64,000 bases of DNA from Phycomyces nitens (taxonomy: Eukaryota > Mucoromycota > Mucoromycetes > Mucorales > Phycomycetaceae), in assembly GCA_022702545.1 (NCBI GenBank), contig JAHRBC010000002.1:2542001-2606000 (forward strand). Direction: 5' to 3'. Of this stretch, positions 36,101 to 45,824 are shown piece by piece; the stretch's first letter is position 1, and each line of letters begins with the position of its first letter. The notes beneath the pieces were generated by a model. It ran no database searches and was not told the DNA's origin. It saw nothing but the letters and a program-made list of their open reading frames with translations. Position numbers and translations under genes: made by a program.

Positions 36101-38340
36101 TCTTAGTTTTTTTCTGGGCGAATCAAAATTAATTTTTAGACATTTTGTTTTCCTTTTTTAGGCAAAAAAAAATTGGTTTTGAGACTAAAGGAGATGTTTG
36201 TGCAGACTTTAGCTGTAAAAATCTAAATCTCAAAAAGGGAAACCGTGTTCGTTACGGCGATGTAGTGAAAATAAAAGCATTAATTTGCTTCTGAAGGATA
36301 CTTGAGGGCGATCGTGGTCGCTGATTATGTTGTTTGAAATCTTGTAGATATTTTTCAAAGCATTGATAAGTAAGAACGCTATTCAACCCAACGTAGGCTT
36401 CTGTGAGGGACATTTCAGTACAAGATCATTAGATAACAAAGCAAAATTGATTCGACACCTTGTACCTTTGAGGCTCAGAATTCATTCGCATAAACGAGCA
36501 AAAGGTTGCCAGATCTCTGTCTACACTTGAGTTGTCGCCAAAGAACACCAACGACGCTTGAACCAAGACCCTTGATCTTAACCAAATGAGATGATTGATG
36601 GTTTGTTTTTAGTCTGGTCAATCTTCTCTGGCTCCCAGTATCAGTTTGCTCTTCTAATAAAACAAAATGTGAATATATATACGCTGATTATAATCCAAGT
36701 AATTTATGAACCTACCTTGCACTTTCTTGTATCATTTACTTGCTTCTATCAGTCTTTGCAACCTCTTTATACTTTCTTTCTCTCCTTCTCTGTGTTTTTT
36801 TTTTTCGCTTTGCCTTGTTATATTTTCTACCGAAATTTATTAAAAATTAATGAGCGATGTCTTCTGTACTGATTCGAGAGCCTTTATTAACGATAACATC
36901 AGTGGTGTAGCCGTCGGTTCTGATTACGTTTGAGAAACCAAATTTTGTCTTCTTGTTTGGATCTTTTAGATCTTGGAAGCTACTATGTCCAAGAGCTTGG
37001 TTAGTAAGACTTTTTACGTATTAAATATGGCACAAATTTTCAAGCATATTACCTGCTTAGTCCGAGTCTATTGAAATCAAATATCTTGATGAACATTTCA
37101 TATTTGCCTTTGTACGTAACTGGGAGCCTTACACCAGCAAAAGCTGGAATAGAGTTGGGGTTGAGTGTTATGAACCTCCGCTTCAATGAAGGCACAGATC
37201 ATAACGAAAACAAGCATGGAAGTATTGGTCTTTTCTCTTTTTGTTTCCGCTGTGCATCTTGTTGGTGTATTCGTTCTTTCTTTCTCATAATTCTAGACAG
37301 CATAGAAATATACGCCCCAGGAGAGACAGACAGGCTTACAAGCGTTACAGGCTTGGGCATATATGTTGACAGAAAATCGGTACAGATCTTTTCAATAGTT
37401 GGCTTTTCATTTTTGTAAACTTCCGGAAGTTTATCTGGGCAGATCAGAGTCCTTCCACAAACGTATTAATAGCAGTATGAATGAACAATCTTTTGTATGA
37501 CACCTTTGTTTAACTAAACACAGAATGAAAGTGTTATTTTGGAAATGATAATAATAATAATAATATAGTTTGTATGTATACTTACTTTTACGAACAACTT
37601 TATAATGTCATACATAATGGATTCTTTCATTACAAGTTCAAAACACTCGACGATATTGTTTGTGTATACATTGGCAGTTTCGACACAAGCAGCAGTTAGA
37701 CGATTAGAGTATCTACTGGCAGGTGTATTGTCGTATGTTACTTTATATCTTAAAAGCTTTTCTAAAAGGTAAAGCAGTCGTTTGGAATGACCTTTGTGTT
37801 TTTTTTTGGGGTTTCTTTAAAACGAGCTGTGTGATGCAGTACCAAAGGTTCTGGGTAAAAGCTCTCTTGTCAACAGCTTCGTCACAATGGGTAATGATAT
37901 AGCAGTTTACATAAAGTTGGGCCCGTATCATTATGTTGCAAACTTGATCGGATACTAGTTGCACCTTGTCTTTGATGAGCGTTCGATATTCTGGCCTTGA
38001 TATTGTTTCCAATTTTATCTTTCTTGTTATGGCAAGGACACTCTTTTGATCGTGAGGTTTTATGACTACTCTTGAAGCAACTGGAGTATACAACTCTACT
38101 CTTTAATTGTTGACCCTCAGCACCCTTTTGTTTTGCATCAAGTTTTTGCTTTTTTTTGTCTCCTTCTTTTCATATTCTGTAGGTCTGTTATGCTTTGTAC
38201 CAACTATAGTATGTACATAATGAGTACATATATTTACCATAAGTCGATGATGACGCAAAATGTTCGCATTGACTACTTCTTTTTGTATGATTTCCGGGTT
38301 TGTTATAGACCTCACATATAACTTTAGCTAAACAAGACAA
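36101..38340 (-). pseudogene. Degenerate gene resembling Mucorales TnpB/Fanzor-type (Cas12f1-like TNB) proteins
   Basis: Minus-strand segments occur in order but in changing frames. The N-terminal block SVLAITRKIKLETISRPEY..VCNIMIRAQLYVNCYI..FTQNLWYCITQLVL (38093-37743) is followed by a frameshifted RYSNRLTAACVETANVYT then NNIVECFELVM and an intron-like GTAAGTATAC. Next comes PSLKRRFITLNPNSIPAFAG, then after another intron KTKFGFSNVIRTDGYTTDVI (about 36870-36925). The last phrase matches the F.N.I.TDGVS.S segment I recall just before RuvC-I in fungal Fanzor-type proteins. A lysine/arginine-rich region follows (RKYNKAKRKKKTQRR). RuvC catalytic motifs and the zinc finger were not found intact, so this copy is dead. 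Assignment rests on remembered family patterns and needs a search. Confidence 0.45.
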
Positions 38341-39095
38341 TATGCATAAAATTTATTAAGTTATACGTACGACATGCATAATATCGTCTTTAAGATTTAC
38401 TTTGTTTCCTCTTCTATTTCTTTTCTATGCTTCCAAACCCTTTTTAGTATATCGTGGATTTTTTTCTCTAAACGTTTATTTTATAGGTAAGCGGTTTTGC
38501 TAGAAAGTAAGACAGAGGAGTATAAAGATATGAAGTTGTGCTGTAGACAAGAAAAATACATCGTTATTTATATTTTGGGTTTATTTGGAAAGACGTGGAG
38601 ACTATATGTATCAAAATAAAATCCAAGACGTTGATTGATTAGAGGTAGCCATTAATTATGCGTGTTATACCGTACCTTTATCATTATAAATCTTGGTGGG
38701 AGGTACGAACTCCTGATGCAAGGCTAAAGACAATTAGACAATTACAGGCAAGACGTCTGAATGGATTTCTACTTGTCTAAATTTCATTCTCGTTTTGTTC
38801 ATAAAAGGCAAGCACATTGTATACAATTAATTTTTGATTCTTCTAAAACATTTCCCCAACTTGTCTCAATCTCAAGTAGAAACACTGTAATTTATTCACA
38901 GTCGGCAAAGTAGTAAAGAATATTGAACTGTAAGTCCTGTTCGGTCCGGTATAAAAGGATGTTCGGCTCATTTCATTGTCCGAACCATCCCCCGGTGCGG
39001 GGAGGAAGGGAAGCAGGCAGCAAGGGAGGAGGGGCCTTTAGTGCCGGCAAACGCAGCATACCATAGCTCCTCCTTTCCGTGCACACGTATCCACC
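38341..39095. promoter_or_regulatory. Intergenic region with the RPL26 promoter; TATA box at 38949-38956
   Basis: Mostly featureless until about 38930. TATAAAAG at 38949-38956 lies 140 bp before the RPL26 start and is embedded in TTCGGTCCGG and TTCGGCTCA-type sequence. A G-rich, purine-biased leader (about 38995-39060) follows, unlike the AT-rich surroundings and typical of a strongly expressed ribosomal protein gene. Confidence 0.5.
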
Positions 39096-39780
39096 ATGAA
39101 GTTCAGTGCTGGTGAGTAGAGAACAGATAGTGAGAATGTTGATGATTAGAGAGATGGACCGAGAACTGTATTAGATGGATGATGTAGAGGACCTGATGAA
39201 TGAGCCATTCAACCTTTTAACAATAACTCTCTTTAATGTAATAGATGTTAGCTCCGATCGCAGCAAGAGCAGAAAGGCTCATTTCACTGCCCCCTCGAGC
39301 ATTCGCCGTAAGATCATGAGCGCTCCTTTGTCCAAGGAATTGAGAGAGAAGCACAGCGTAAGTTGATAGTCATAATACATTATATATATCAAAATGAATC
39401 CACATTGGGTTTTTCATCATCGACATGCTAACGTTGTTCATTTCTCCAGGCCCGCTCCATCCCTGTCCGCAAGGATGATGAGGTCATGGTTGTCCGTGGT
39501 ACCTACAAGGGCCGTGAGGGCAAGGTTGTCCAGGTCTACCGCAAGAAGTGGGTTATTCACATTGACCGTGTCACCCGCGAGAAGGTCAACGGTGCCACTG
39601 TCCCCATTGGTATCCACCCTTCCAAGGTCGTTGTTACCAACCTCAAGATTGACAAGAGCCGTCAGGCTATCCTCGATCGCAAGAACAGCGCCTCCAAGAA
39701 GAACGCCATGGAGCAGGTAAAACAATTGATTGTTATCGATATTCAAGAAGGAAATTATTAACAAATTTTGTTCATAGTAA
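39096..39780 (+). CDS. RPL26: 60S ribosomal protein L26 (uL24)
   Basis: Exons 39096-39111, 39245-39357, 39450-39716 and a terminal exon starting at 39778. The protein (132 residues) begins [19 protein letters not shown] and continues [39 protein letters not shown] (the KOW motif) and VGIHPSK-like [18 protein letters not shown], all diagnostic of uL24. Strong C-ending codon bias fits high expression. A 16-nt first exon interrupted right after the start is common in ribosomal protein genes. Splicing at GTAAAA (39717) to TTCATAG (39777) places the TAA stop as the first three bases of the last exon. Without this splice the protein would gain a 15-residue unrelated tail. uL24 sits near the polypeptide exit tunnel. 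Confidence 0.95.
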
Positions 39781-40273
39781 ATTCTCAAAATTTTATTTCG
39801 AACAAATAAATGCGGAAACGTAGACGATCATTTTGCAATTGATTTTTTTTTCTTGTTAGTGATGATGTGCAATTGTGAAAAGAGATGATATGATGATATA
39901 CCAAAAGTGAACATGTGGTACTGGAGGCTAAAGGCCATTAGATTAGCACCCAAGATATATACATATACCTCTTGGGTCCCATATCTACAAGCCTATTCTT
40001 TAATTTCAATTGACAAGTTGATTGAAATTTTTACAGAATCTAAAGTGTCTAGAGGGTTTATGCAGTGATATGTATACTAGAATACTACTAGAATACCAGA
40101 ATACCAGAATAACAGTGTAGTATAGTATACTGGCAAAAAGAGTGTTGGGATGCTTTAATCGTATGCACACTTCTTGCGTCACCATCCTCACTAATTGTAC
40201 CAATTTTGGCACCCAAATCTAGAAATTTGTGTTTATGATTACTATAATAATCATAACAACAATTGTATAAGGA
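39781..40273. other. Spacer between RPL26 and HAD hydrolase genes
   Basis: AT-rich; includes a run of ACTAGAATACC-type near-repeats at about 40075-40110. No gene recognised. Confidence 0.45.
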
Positions 40274-41305
40274 ATGAAGCTTATTCAGTCTTTGTCTGAA
40301 CTCCCAGTGGAATATGACATATTCGCAATTGACATCTTTGGCGTTCTCCATGATGGAATCCAGTCGTACTCTTATGCAAAACAAGCACTCGAGGCTCTTT
40401 CTCACAATGGCAACAAAACCGTACTATTGTCCAACTCAACACGTCTTGGAAATGTCCTTTGCATAGATCTTGAAAGGAAGTTTGATATCCAACCTCAATC
40501 TTATGGATCGATTCTTTCAAGCGGCCAAATCACCAAACTGTTTCTCACGGATTGCGCAAAGTACCTGAAATCAGCTCAATCAAACCAGCCCGAGTCATGT
40601 ATTGCTACTTTGGTAAAGGGAACCAATCCTGCCACACGCCTTGGTCCAATTGAATTTACACAAAGATACCTAAACACAGGCAAGTTTTGTTTGATTGGCT
40701 TGCCGGCATGGCAAGAGCCAATCTATGGACCCTTGTACCCTACAATTGAACAAACCGATGACTGGGATGCCATGGAATTTGTGTTGTTGGGCAAGGTATC
40801 GCCTTTGAAAGGACAGGATGATGTTGATTGCTTTGATGAACAGAACATTCGGCAACATTATGAGCCTTTTTTGCAAAAGTGCTTGACCCGATCTATTCCA
40901 ATCTTGTGCGCCAATCCTGACATATGGGCCCCCAATGGATTCCATGAAGATGGCAGTCATCGACTAATCGGTTGCCCTGGATATATTGCCGAGATGTACA
41001 AGACAATTGGCGGGGAGGTCTTGTACTTTGGAAAACCGTACGAGAGTATCTATCGGTTCCTTCTAGAGAACATCAAACCCAAAACATCTGAACCTGGTCG
41101 GATCCTTTGCATTGGCGATAACGTAGCGACTGATGTGCTGGGTGCACGAGAGGCTGGGCTTGATGTTGTAATGATACTGGGTGGCATACATGCCCAAGAG
41201 ATGCTGGAGATCAAAGGAGATGAGGTGATAAAGAAAGTAAAAGAGTTGTGCAAAGAGAATGGCAGCCAAGAACCAACCTATATTATGCCTCTCTTGAGAT
41301 ATTAG
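40274..41305 (+). CDS. HAD-superfamily hydrolase, class IIA (TIGR01459-like)
   Basis: Intronless, 343 residues. HAD motif I is FAIDIFGVLHDGIQSY (nucleophile Asp), motif II VLLSNSTR, and motif III/IV CIGDNVATDVLGAREAGLD with the acidic pair binding Mg. The C2-type cap between them includes WDAMEFVLLGKVSPLKG, CANPDIWAPNG and GGEVLYFGKPYESIY; the last matches the GKP.Y..Y phrase of class IIA enzymes. Such enzymes are phosphatases of small phosphorylated metabolites; the substrate cannot be predicted. The overall pattern, including the D(I/V)(F/W)GV(L/I)HDG start, is that of the TIGR01459 group, which I associate mainly with bacteria. The lack of introns in an intron-rich neighbourhood is compatible with old horizontal acquisition but does not prove it. 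Confidence 0.88.
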   Translation: MKLIQSLSELPVEYDIFAIDIFGVLHDGIQSYSYAKQALEALSHNGNKTVLLSNSTRLGNVLCIDLERKFDIQPQSYGSILSSGQITKLFLTDCAKYLKSAQSNQPESCIATLVKGTNPATRLGPIEFTQRYLNTGKFCLIGLPAWQEPIYGPLYPTIEQTDDWDAMEFVLLGKVSPLKGQDDVDCFDEQNIRQHYEPFLQKCLTRSIPILCANPDIWAPNGFHEDGSHRLIGCPGYIAEMYKTIGGEVLYFGKPYESIYRFLLENIKPKTSEPGRILCIGDNVATDVLGAREAGLDVVMILGGIHAQEMLEIKGDEVIKKVKELCKENGSQEPTYIMPLLRY

Positions 41306-41544
41306 AATATTAGAATGCCATTTGATTAATGATAGTAGTATATATATATATATATCTACATCCATGTCTCCTGTTATTATTGTATGAAAACGAGTAAATA
41401 CAGGAATATGTTCTTGGTGGCCCAATCTGGAAAGGTGTTTTGGTAACACATTTAGCTAAAAGTATAGTAAATAGTATTAAGCTTTCTTTTCCTCTTATTC
41501 TTCTTCTTGCTACTACTACTACTATTATTTAAAAACAAAGGATC

Positions 41545-42593
41545 ATGTATAATCAGTGGGTTCAACCAGAGATACACAACCAGCCTCGGATGATACATGC
41601 CAAGCATGCCTACACTCGTAAATTCTGTGGCTGTATGTCTCTTCGAGGTGGAAGCAGTTTGGCATGCGTATTTTGGCTTGTAAGCATATCAAAACATAAA
41701 CTTGGCCTTATTAACCTAGGATATTAGGGTATCAACCTATACTTCTCCGTTCTGTCATTCCAGTACAGAAGCCGTAAGTAATTGGGCTCCAACCAGATCA
41801 GTTACTCATCAATTGTCTTTTAGCCTTGTTTTCTTATCTAAACCACACTGCACTGCTCGTACAGGCCATCATCTGCCTAGTGTTTGCCTTTGCCTCTCTG
41901 ATAGGCCTCTTTAGCTTGTTTGTGGTAATGAAGCTGATATGAATCTGATACGGGAGGGGTGATTGATATGATCAAATAGAATAAGCCGGCAGTTCTGCGC
42001 CAATCTCACCGTTTTATATGGATGATCAATATGGTGTTTATCATTGACCTCTTTGTCAACATCATTCTGTTTGGTGTCCAATGGCCTCAGTTCAGCAGCT
42101 GGTGCGTGTCTAGATCAAGAGAGATTCTTGATGACACAATCACGGTCGACTATAGCAATGGAGATAACTTTACGGCAACCTATCTGCCAAATGTTGTTGG
42201 ATCTGATCTTTACAATTGCAATAAGCTATGGCAGGACGAGCTAAAGTTTGGCATCTCGATCTATGTCATGATTGTGATATGCTATGTAAGTCAATAACTA
42301 AATCTTTACAGAGATGCTTATCGATTCAACAATAGATTTACTGGGCCCTCTGTCTATGGTCCTATACCCAAAAGCAAATGATCGTACTTCATTATGAATT
42401 ACAGGCCCATGCAGCAGCAGCAGCCGGAATACCTGAGCAGATGATGAACTTGAAACCAGGAGACAACGGAATGCCAGTGACTATAGAAGACGATGGACAA
42501 AGAAGTCTGGCTCAGATAACAAGAGCCTTCTTTAACAGCATTGGAACAAAAGGAAGATCAAGAGATGACCAATCAGAAACTACAGCCGTATAG
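41545..42593 (+). CDS. Four-TM membrane protein of unknown function
   Basis: Five exons (41545-41679, 41728-41773, 41824-41924, 41980-42285, 42336-42593), 281 residues. A Cys-containing N-terminal motif (RKFCGCMSLRGGSSL) precedes TM1 (ACVFWLGINLYFSVLSF). TM2 is LLVQAIICLVFAFASLIGLF, TM3 WMINMVFIIDLFVNIILFG and TM4 GISIYVMIVICYIYWALCLW. An extracytoplasmic loop between TM3 and TM4 holds two Cys and an NFT glycosylation site. The C-terminal 80 residues are hydrophilic with an Ala run. The KFCGC.xLR.G start is, from memory, typical of a fungal tetraspan-like family without assigned function. All exon phases agree. Confidence 0.75.
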
Positions 42594-42809
42594 CCTCTGT
42601 TTGCTTAATGGAAGTTTGAAGTAATCCATCATGTAATCGACCCCATCTACAAGGTCTAATTTATATTTATCATCCTAATAATCATCATTCTGTCTACTGT
42701 CCAAAATGGCTCATTTTCCTGTGGTCCAAGCTTATTTATTTATTTATATATATATATTTGAAAGTGCATGACCAGTGTGCTCTCTTTATTACTAAAATCC
42801 ACAATCTAC

Positions 42810-43321
42810 ATGGCCATTGAAAAAGATAACATCAAACTTGCATGGTGGGATTGGAAATAGCAACATTCAATCGCTCATCAAGACTATTAGCATGAGCTGT
42901 ATAAGAGGACATCGTGTAAAGCAATGTCAGCATCACAATCGAACACTCGTACCTGTAACAAAACCCGGCAGGAAGATTAGTCAGTGTTCACATTGCCGGG
43001 ATCTACGATTGACACACAAAACCCATGTCAAGTGTAATTGTGCCATCTCTCAAGGTGAAGGGAGATATAACATTTTCTGTCTTATTTTTTCTAATGGCTT
43101 TAATAGTGCCAAACCCACTCAATGGGTGCTTATGCGAAGTAATCAAAAGTTGCAACTGTGTTTCGCATCATCTTCAAGATACCGATGACCATCAAATGTT
43201 CTCTGCGATAGACTCTCTAGAACCTTCAATCAACAATTCCGTTCTCCTCAATACAAAACAAGATCTTCATGAATTTCTGACAAGGGATCTCGATGAACTT
43301 CTTTCTATTCAACAAAAATGA
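42810..43321 (+). CDS. Copper-fist DNA-binding protein (Ace1/Mac1/Cuf1-like), unusually short
   Basis: Three exons (42810-42844, 42891-43054, 43107-43321), 137 residues. Splicing of the 46-bp intron 1 restores the Cys codon in KLACMSCIRGHRVKQCQHH, followed by TLVPVTKPGRKISQCSHC and HVKCNCA. This is a complete copper fist: the K-x-A-C-x2-C-I-R-G-H-R zinc module and the R-G-R-like KPGRK minor-groove segment. The C-terminal part carries a Cys cluster (GCLCEVIKSCNCVSHH) like the copper-sensing Cys/His repeats of Mac1 and Cuf1, then an acidic tail ending LSIQQK. Copper-fist factors bind GCTG-type elements and control copper uptake or detoxification. Known members are 220-420 residues or longer (from memory), so this one is close to a minimal DNA-binding plus sensing unit. 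Confidence 0.85.
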
Positions 43322-43366
43322 CCTTTGTAAATCAGAATACTATCATTTATCCTAATAAAATTGGGC

Positions 43367-44589
43367 TCAAGTATCTTGGTCATCGTTTGAACGGTCTTTC
43401 ATGACCAGATCAATGGTAGATTCATCTGTATTGGCCTTGACGTAGTGTAGATGCTCCAATGTCACATAGTTCTTTACTTTGCAGTCCATAACATGGACAT
43501 AGGTATGCTCAGGCAACCCTAGCCATAGATAGTCCACATACGACACCACAAAAAGGTCAATCTGACACTCTACAAAAAAAAAGTTAAATACCATCAAGGA
43601 TCAAGAAGCCTTACCATCAAAAGACCATCCCGTGTCATCCACACGCACACACCCGTTGTGGGTTTTGCCTGTCCCAAGATCCAAGCCATCCATTTCTGGT
43701 ATATACAGGGTCTGTCCATAAGGAAGATCGTTGGATGCTACACTCACAAAAGGAACAAGATTCTGGGGCCCTGAACCAAATCCAAAGACGTTTTGTTTAC
43801 GACCAGTGTGTCCGATTATGTCAAATAACCCAACTTTCTGACCAAGATTAATCAGATCCCCATTCTTCAATAGGCACTAAGTTCGCCAGACATTTCATGA
43901 GTCATAAAGCCAAAGAAGAAGAAAAAACATGTTTCTGGATAGCATACCGTGCCTTCCATGTTGCATTTATCCCACATTTCTTTGGATACTTTTCCAAGAA
44001 TATTGTTTCTGGAATCCTTGATATGGGTTGTGGGTTCTCCACCTAAATATACTCGTTCTCCATCGTTTGTTTCGTCCCACTCGTTTTCTTTTGGGATCCA
44101 AAACTGAGTAAATGCGACCTTTCTTCTACGTCTATAACACATGGGTATATCATACTCGTCAAAGCTCTCGACACGACCTGGGCCATAATGCTCAAGTAGC
44201 TCTGGTGGTAATGGGTATTTATGCACATTGATTGTGTCTGCATGAATTGGCAGGCTGATAAGGCTTTGTGGCTCTGGTTTGTCATTGGAATTAGTGGTAG
44301 GCTTTGTTGTCAGTATTGATTTTGAGACAGGCAGTGAGCTAGACCTTGTGCTATTGGGAGCCAGAGATGAAGATGTTGGAATTGAGGTTGACATATTAAC
44401 TTTTGTTGTACGATGGGCATATCTGGACAAGACACCCAGGGCAGAAGATATTTTTGGGCCATTGTCTGATTGTGTTTTGGATGGTGGGTGAATGTCTTTG
44501 GGCAGGGCTGATGCGGTTAATAGTGCTTGTGCTGAATATATATAACTCCAAAGGAATCCCAGTATTATATGCCATTGAATGATAACCAT
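43367..44589 (-). CDS. Secreted or cell-wall protein with 3D (Asp-box) domain
   Basis: Minus strand, three exons (44589-43948, 43876-43615, 43569-43367), 368 residues. The chosen ATG gives a signal peptide (MVIIQWHIILGFLWSYIYSA). A Ser/Thr/Pro-rich linker of about 110 residues follows, then a conserved domain starting YDIPMCYRRRRKVAFTQFWI. The end carries the 3D signature (MDGLDLGTGKTHNGCVRVDD) and ECQIDLFVVSYVDYLWLG. The 3D domain is a double-psi beta-barrel fold related to MltA and to expansin/barwin-like proteins that act on polysaccharides. A role in the cell wall is the likely reading. An in-frame ATG further upstream (44664) would bury the signal peptide and was not used. Cys pairs at CYRRR, CNMEG/C and NGC/EC could form disulfides. 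Confidence 0.8.
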
Positions 44590-44703
44590 TGAAGAATAAA
44601 GAGGAAGAAAGGTACAATGTGGGTTGTTTAATGTCAATATAAAAAGAAAGAAGGAATTGTACATTCCTCAGATCATGATAGTCTAATGCTCATCTTTAAT
44701 CTA

Positions 44704-45557
44704 TCACATAGACATATAATCCTCTGATTTCCTTGGTACAGCCCACAAAAGAAGTGTCCTAATGGGTTCAAATGAGTGACCTTGGCCATTGTTTGCCTTG
44801 AAACTTACGATATCAAAATCAAGCTGCATTGAATGACTTGACAAATACCAAGGTACGAATCTAATGCTGATAATTCATGCAATACGTATTTGAATACAAG
44901 GACAACCTAAAGGACATTGTGAATATTGATTGTTGACTTTTGTTTAAACTAACTGTCTTCATACCACCGAGCCAACAAGTCCACCAGCCAGCATAGTACA
45001 TCCCTTGAATAAAAGTGTAAATTATTCCAATCTCAATGATTGCCTTTCAATACTCACCAAGAACATCATCAGACGACAGAACCATACTCTACTGTCACTA
45101 TCGTCATACATATATCCATCGCCATCTGACTTTAGCGATTCTAAATCTATCGAATGAGCACTAGACAGAATGCACAAATGTACACATTTAGCTCGTTGAT
45201 CACACTGGCCATCATGCCATTCACTTGCATGGCCATTCCAAGAGTAACCACGATTCCCGATGCCCAATCTTCAAATCCAGGTGGAGCAGGGTTTTCTGGC
45301 ATTCTTGCAGAAGTGATTATGCCATCCACAAATATCCACCAGCCAAGTGTAAACTGTTTTTAAAATGATTTGTACATTGGCAATTGAATTCACAAAGGCC
45401 TTATACCGCGCTTTTGTTTGGTGTAAAGAGGATGACTTACGAGTATACCAGAAAAGTATACACCAATTAATCTGCGTTTGGCATGATTTAAAGCTCTCGG
45501 GAAACAACAGCACCTTGGCTTATAGATAAATACACTTCTGTGTTCATTCAAGGTCAT
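44704..45557 (-). CDS. VPS68: Vps68 / TMEM50 family membrane protein
   Basis: Minus strand, six exons (45557-45441, 45353-45229, 45160-45058, 45003-44965, 44906-44809, 44758-44704), 178 residues. Conserved segments: ALNHAKRRLIGVYFSGIL, FTLGWWIFVDGII, FEDWASGIVVTLGMAI, SDSRVWFCRLMMFL and CTMLAGGLVGSV, then VVLVFKYV and a final hydrophobic segment. Four membrane spans and the GWW(I/L)F.D phrase mark the UPF0220/TMEM50 group; yeast Vps68 functions with Vps55 in endosome-to-vacuole traffic. Exon 2 to exon 3 requires a GC-AG intron (donor GCAAGT at 45228), which alone restores the conserved LGMAI-AHSIDLESL reading. The C-terminus ends WAVPRKSEDYMSM. Confidence 0.88.
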
Positions 45558-45824
45558 TTCAAAAATACAAATGGAGTGCCACTGAGAAAGAGGTGTTCGT
45601 AAGCTAAACCGTCAAACCAAAAATAGCAATAACTTGATCCAATAAATAAATTAATATATAAATGCGTGTACATACATATGTGTATACATGTATGTATGTA
45701 TACTTGTTTTTCTCTTTCTTTTCTTTTGTCTTTATACTATAAATTGATATACTTTTTTTTTGAAAAAATAATAATAATAATAATAATAGGAAGACTATAG
45801 GCTTCGTCTCTTCTCTTCTTGAAT
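45558..45824. other. Spacer between Vps68 start and NOT4 stop
   Basis: Short AT-rich region with an ATA-repeat tract near 45768-45788. It should hold the Vps68 promoter and the NOT4 3' end. Confidence 0.5.

Noticed and set aside
36591..36872. 93-codon hydrophobic plus-strand frame
   Set aside because: It is antisense to the TnpB/Fanzor-like relic and is a Phe/Leu-rich translation of AT-rich DNA.
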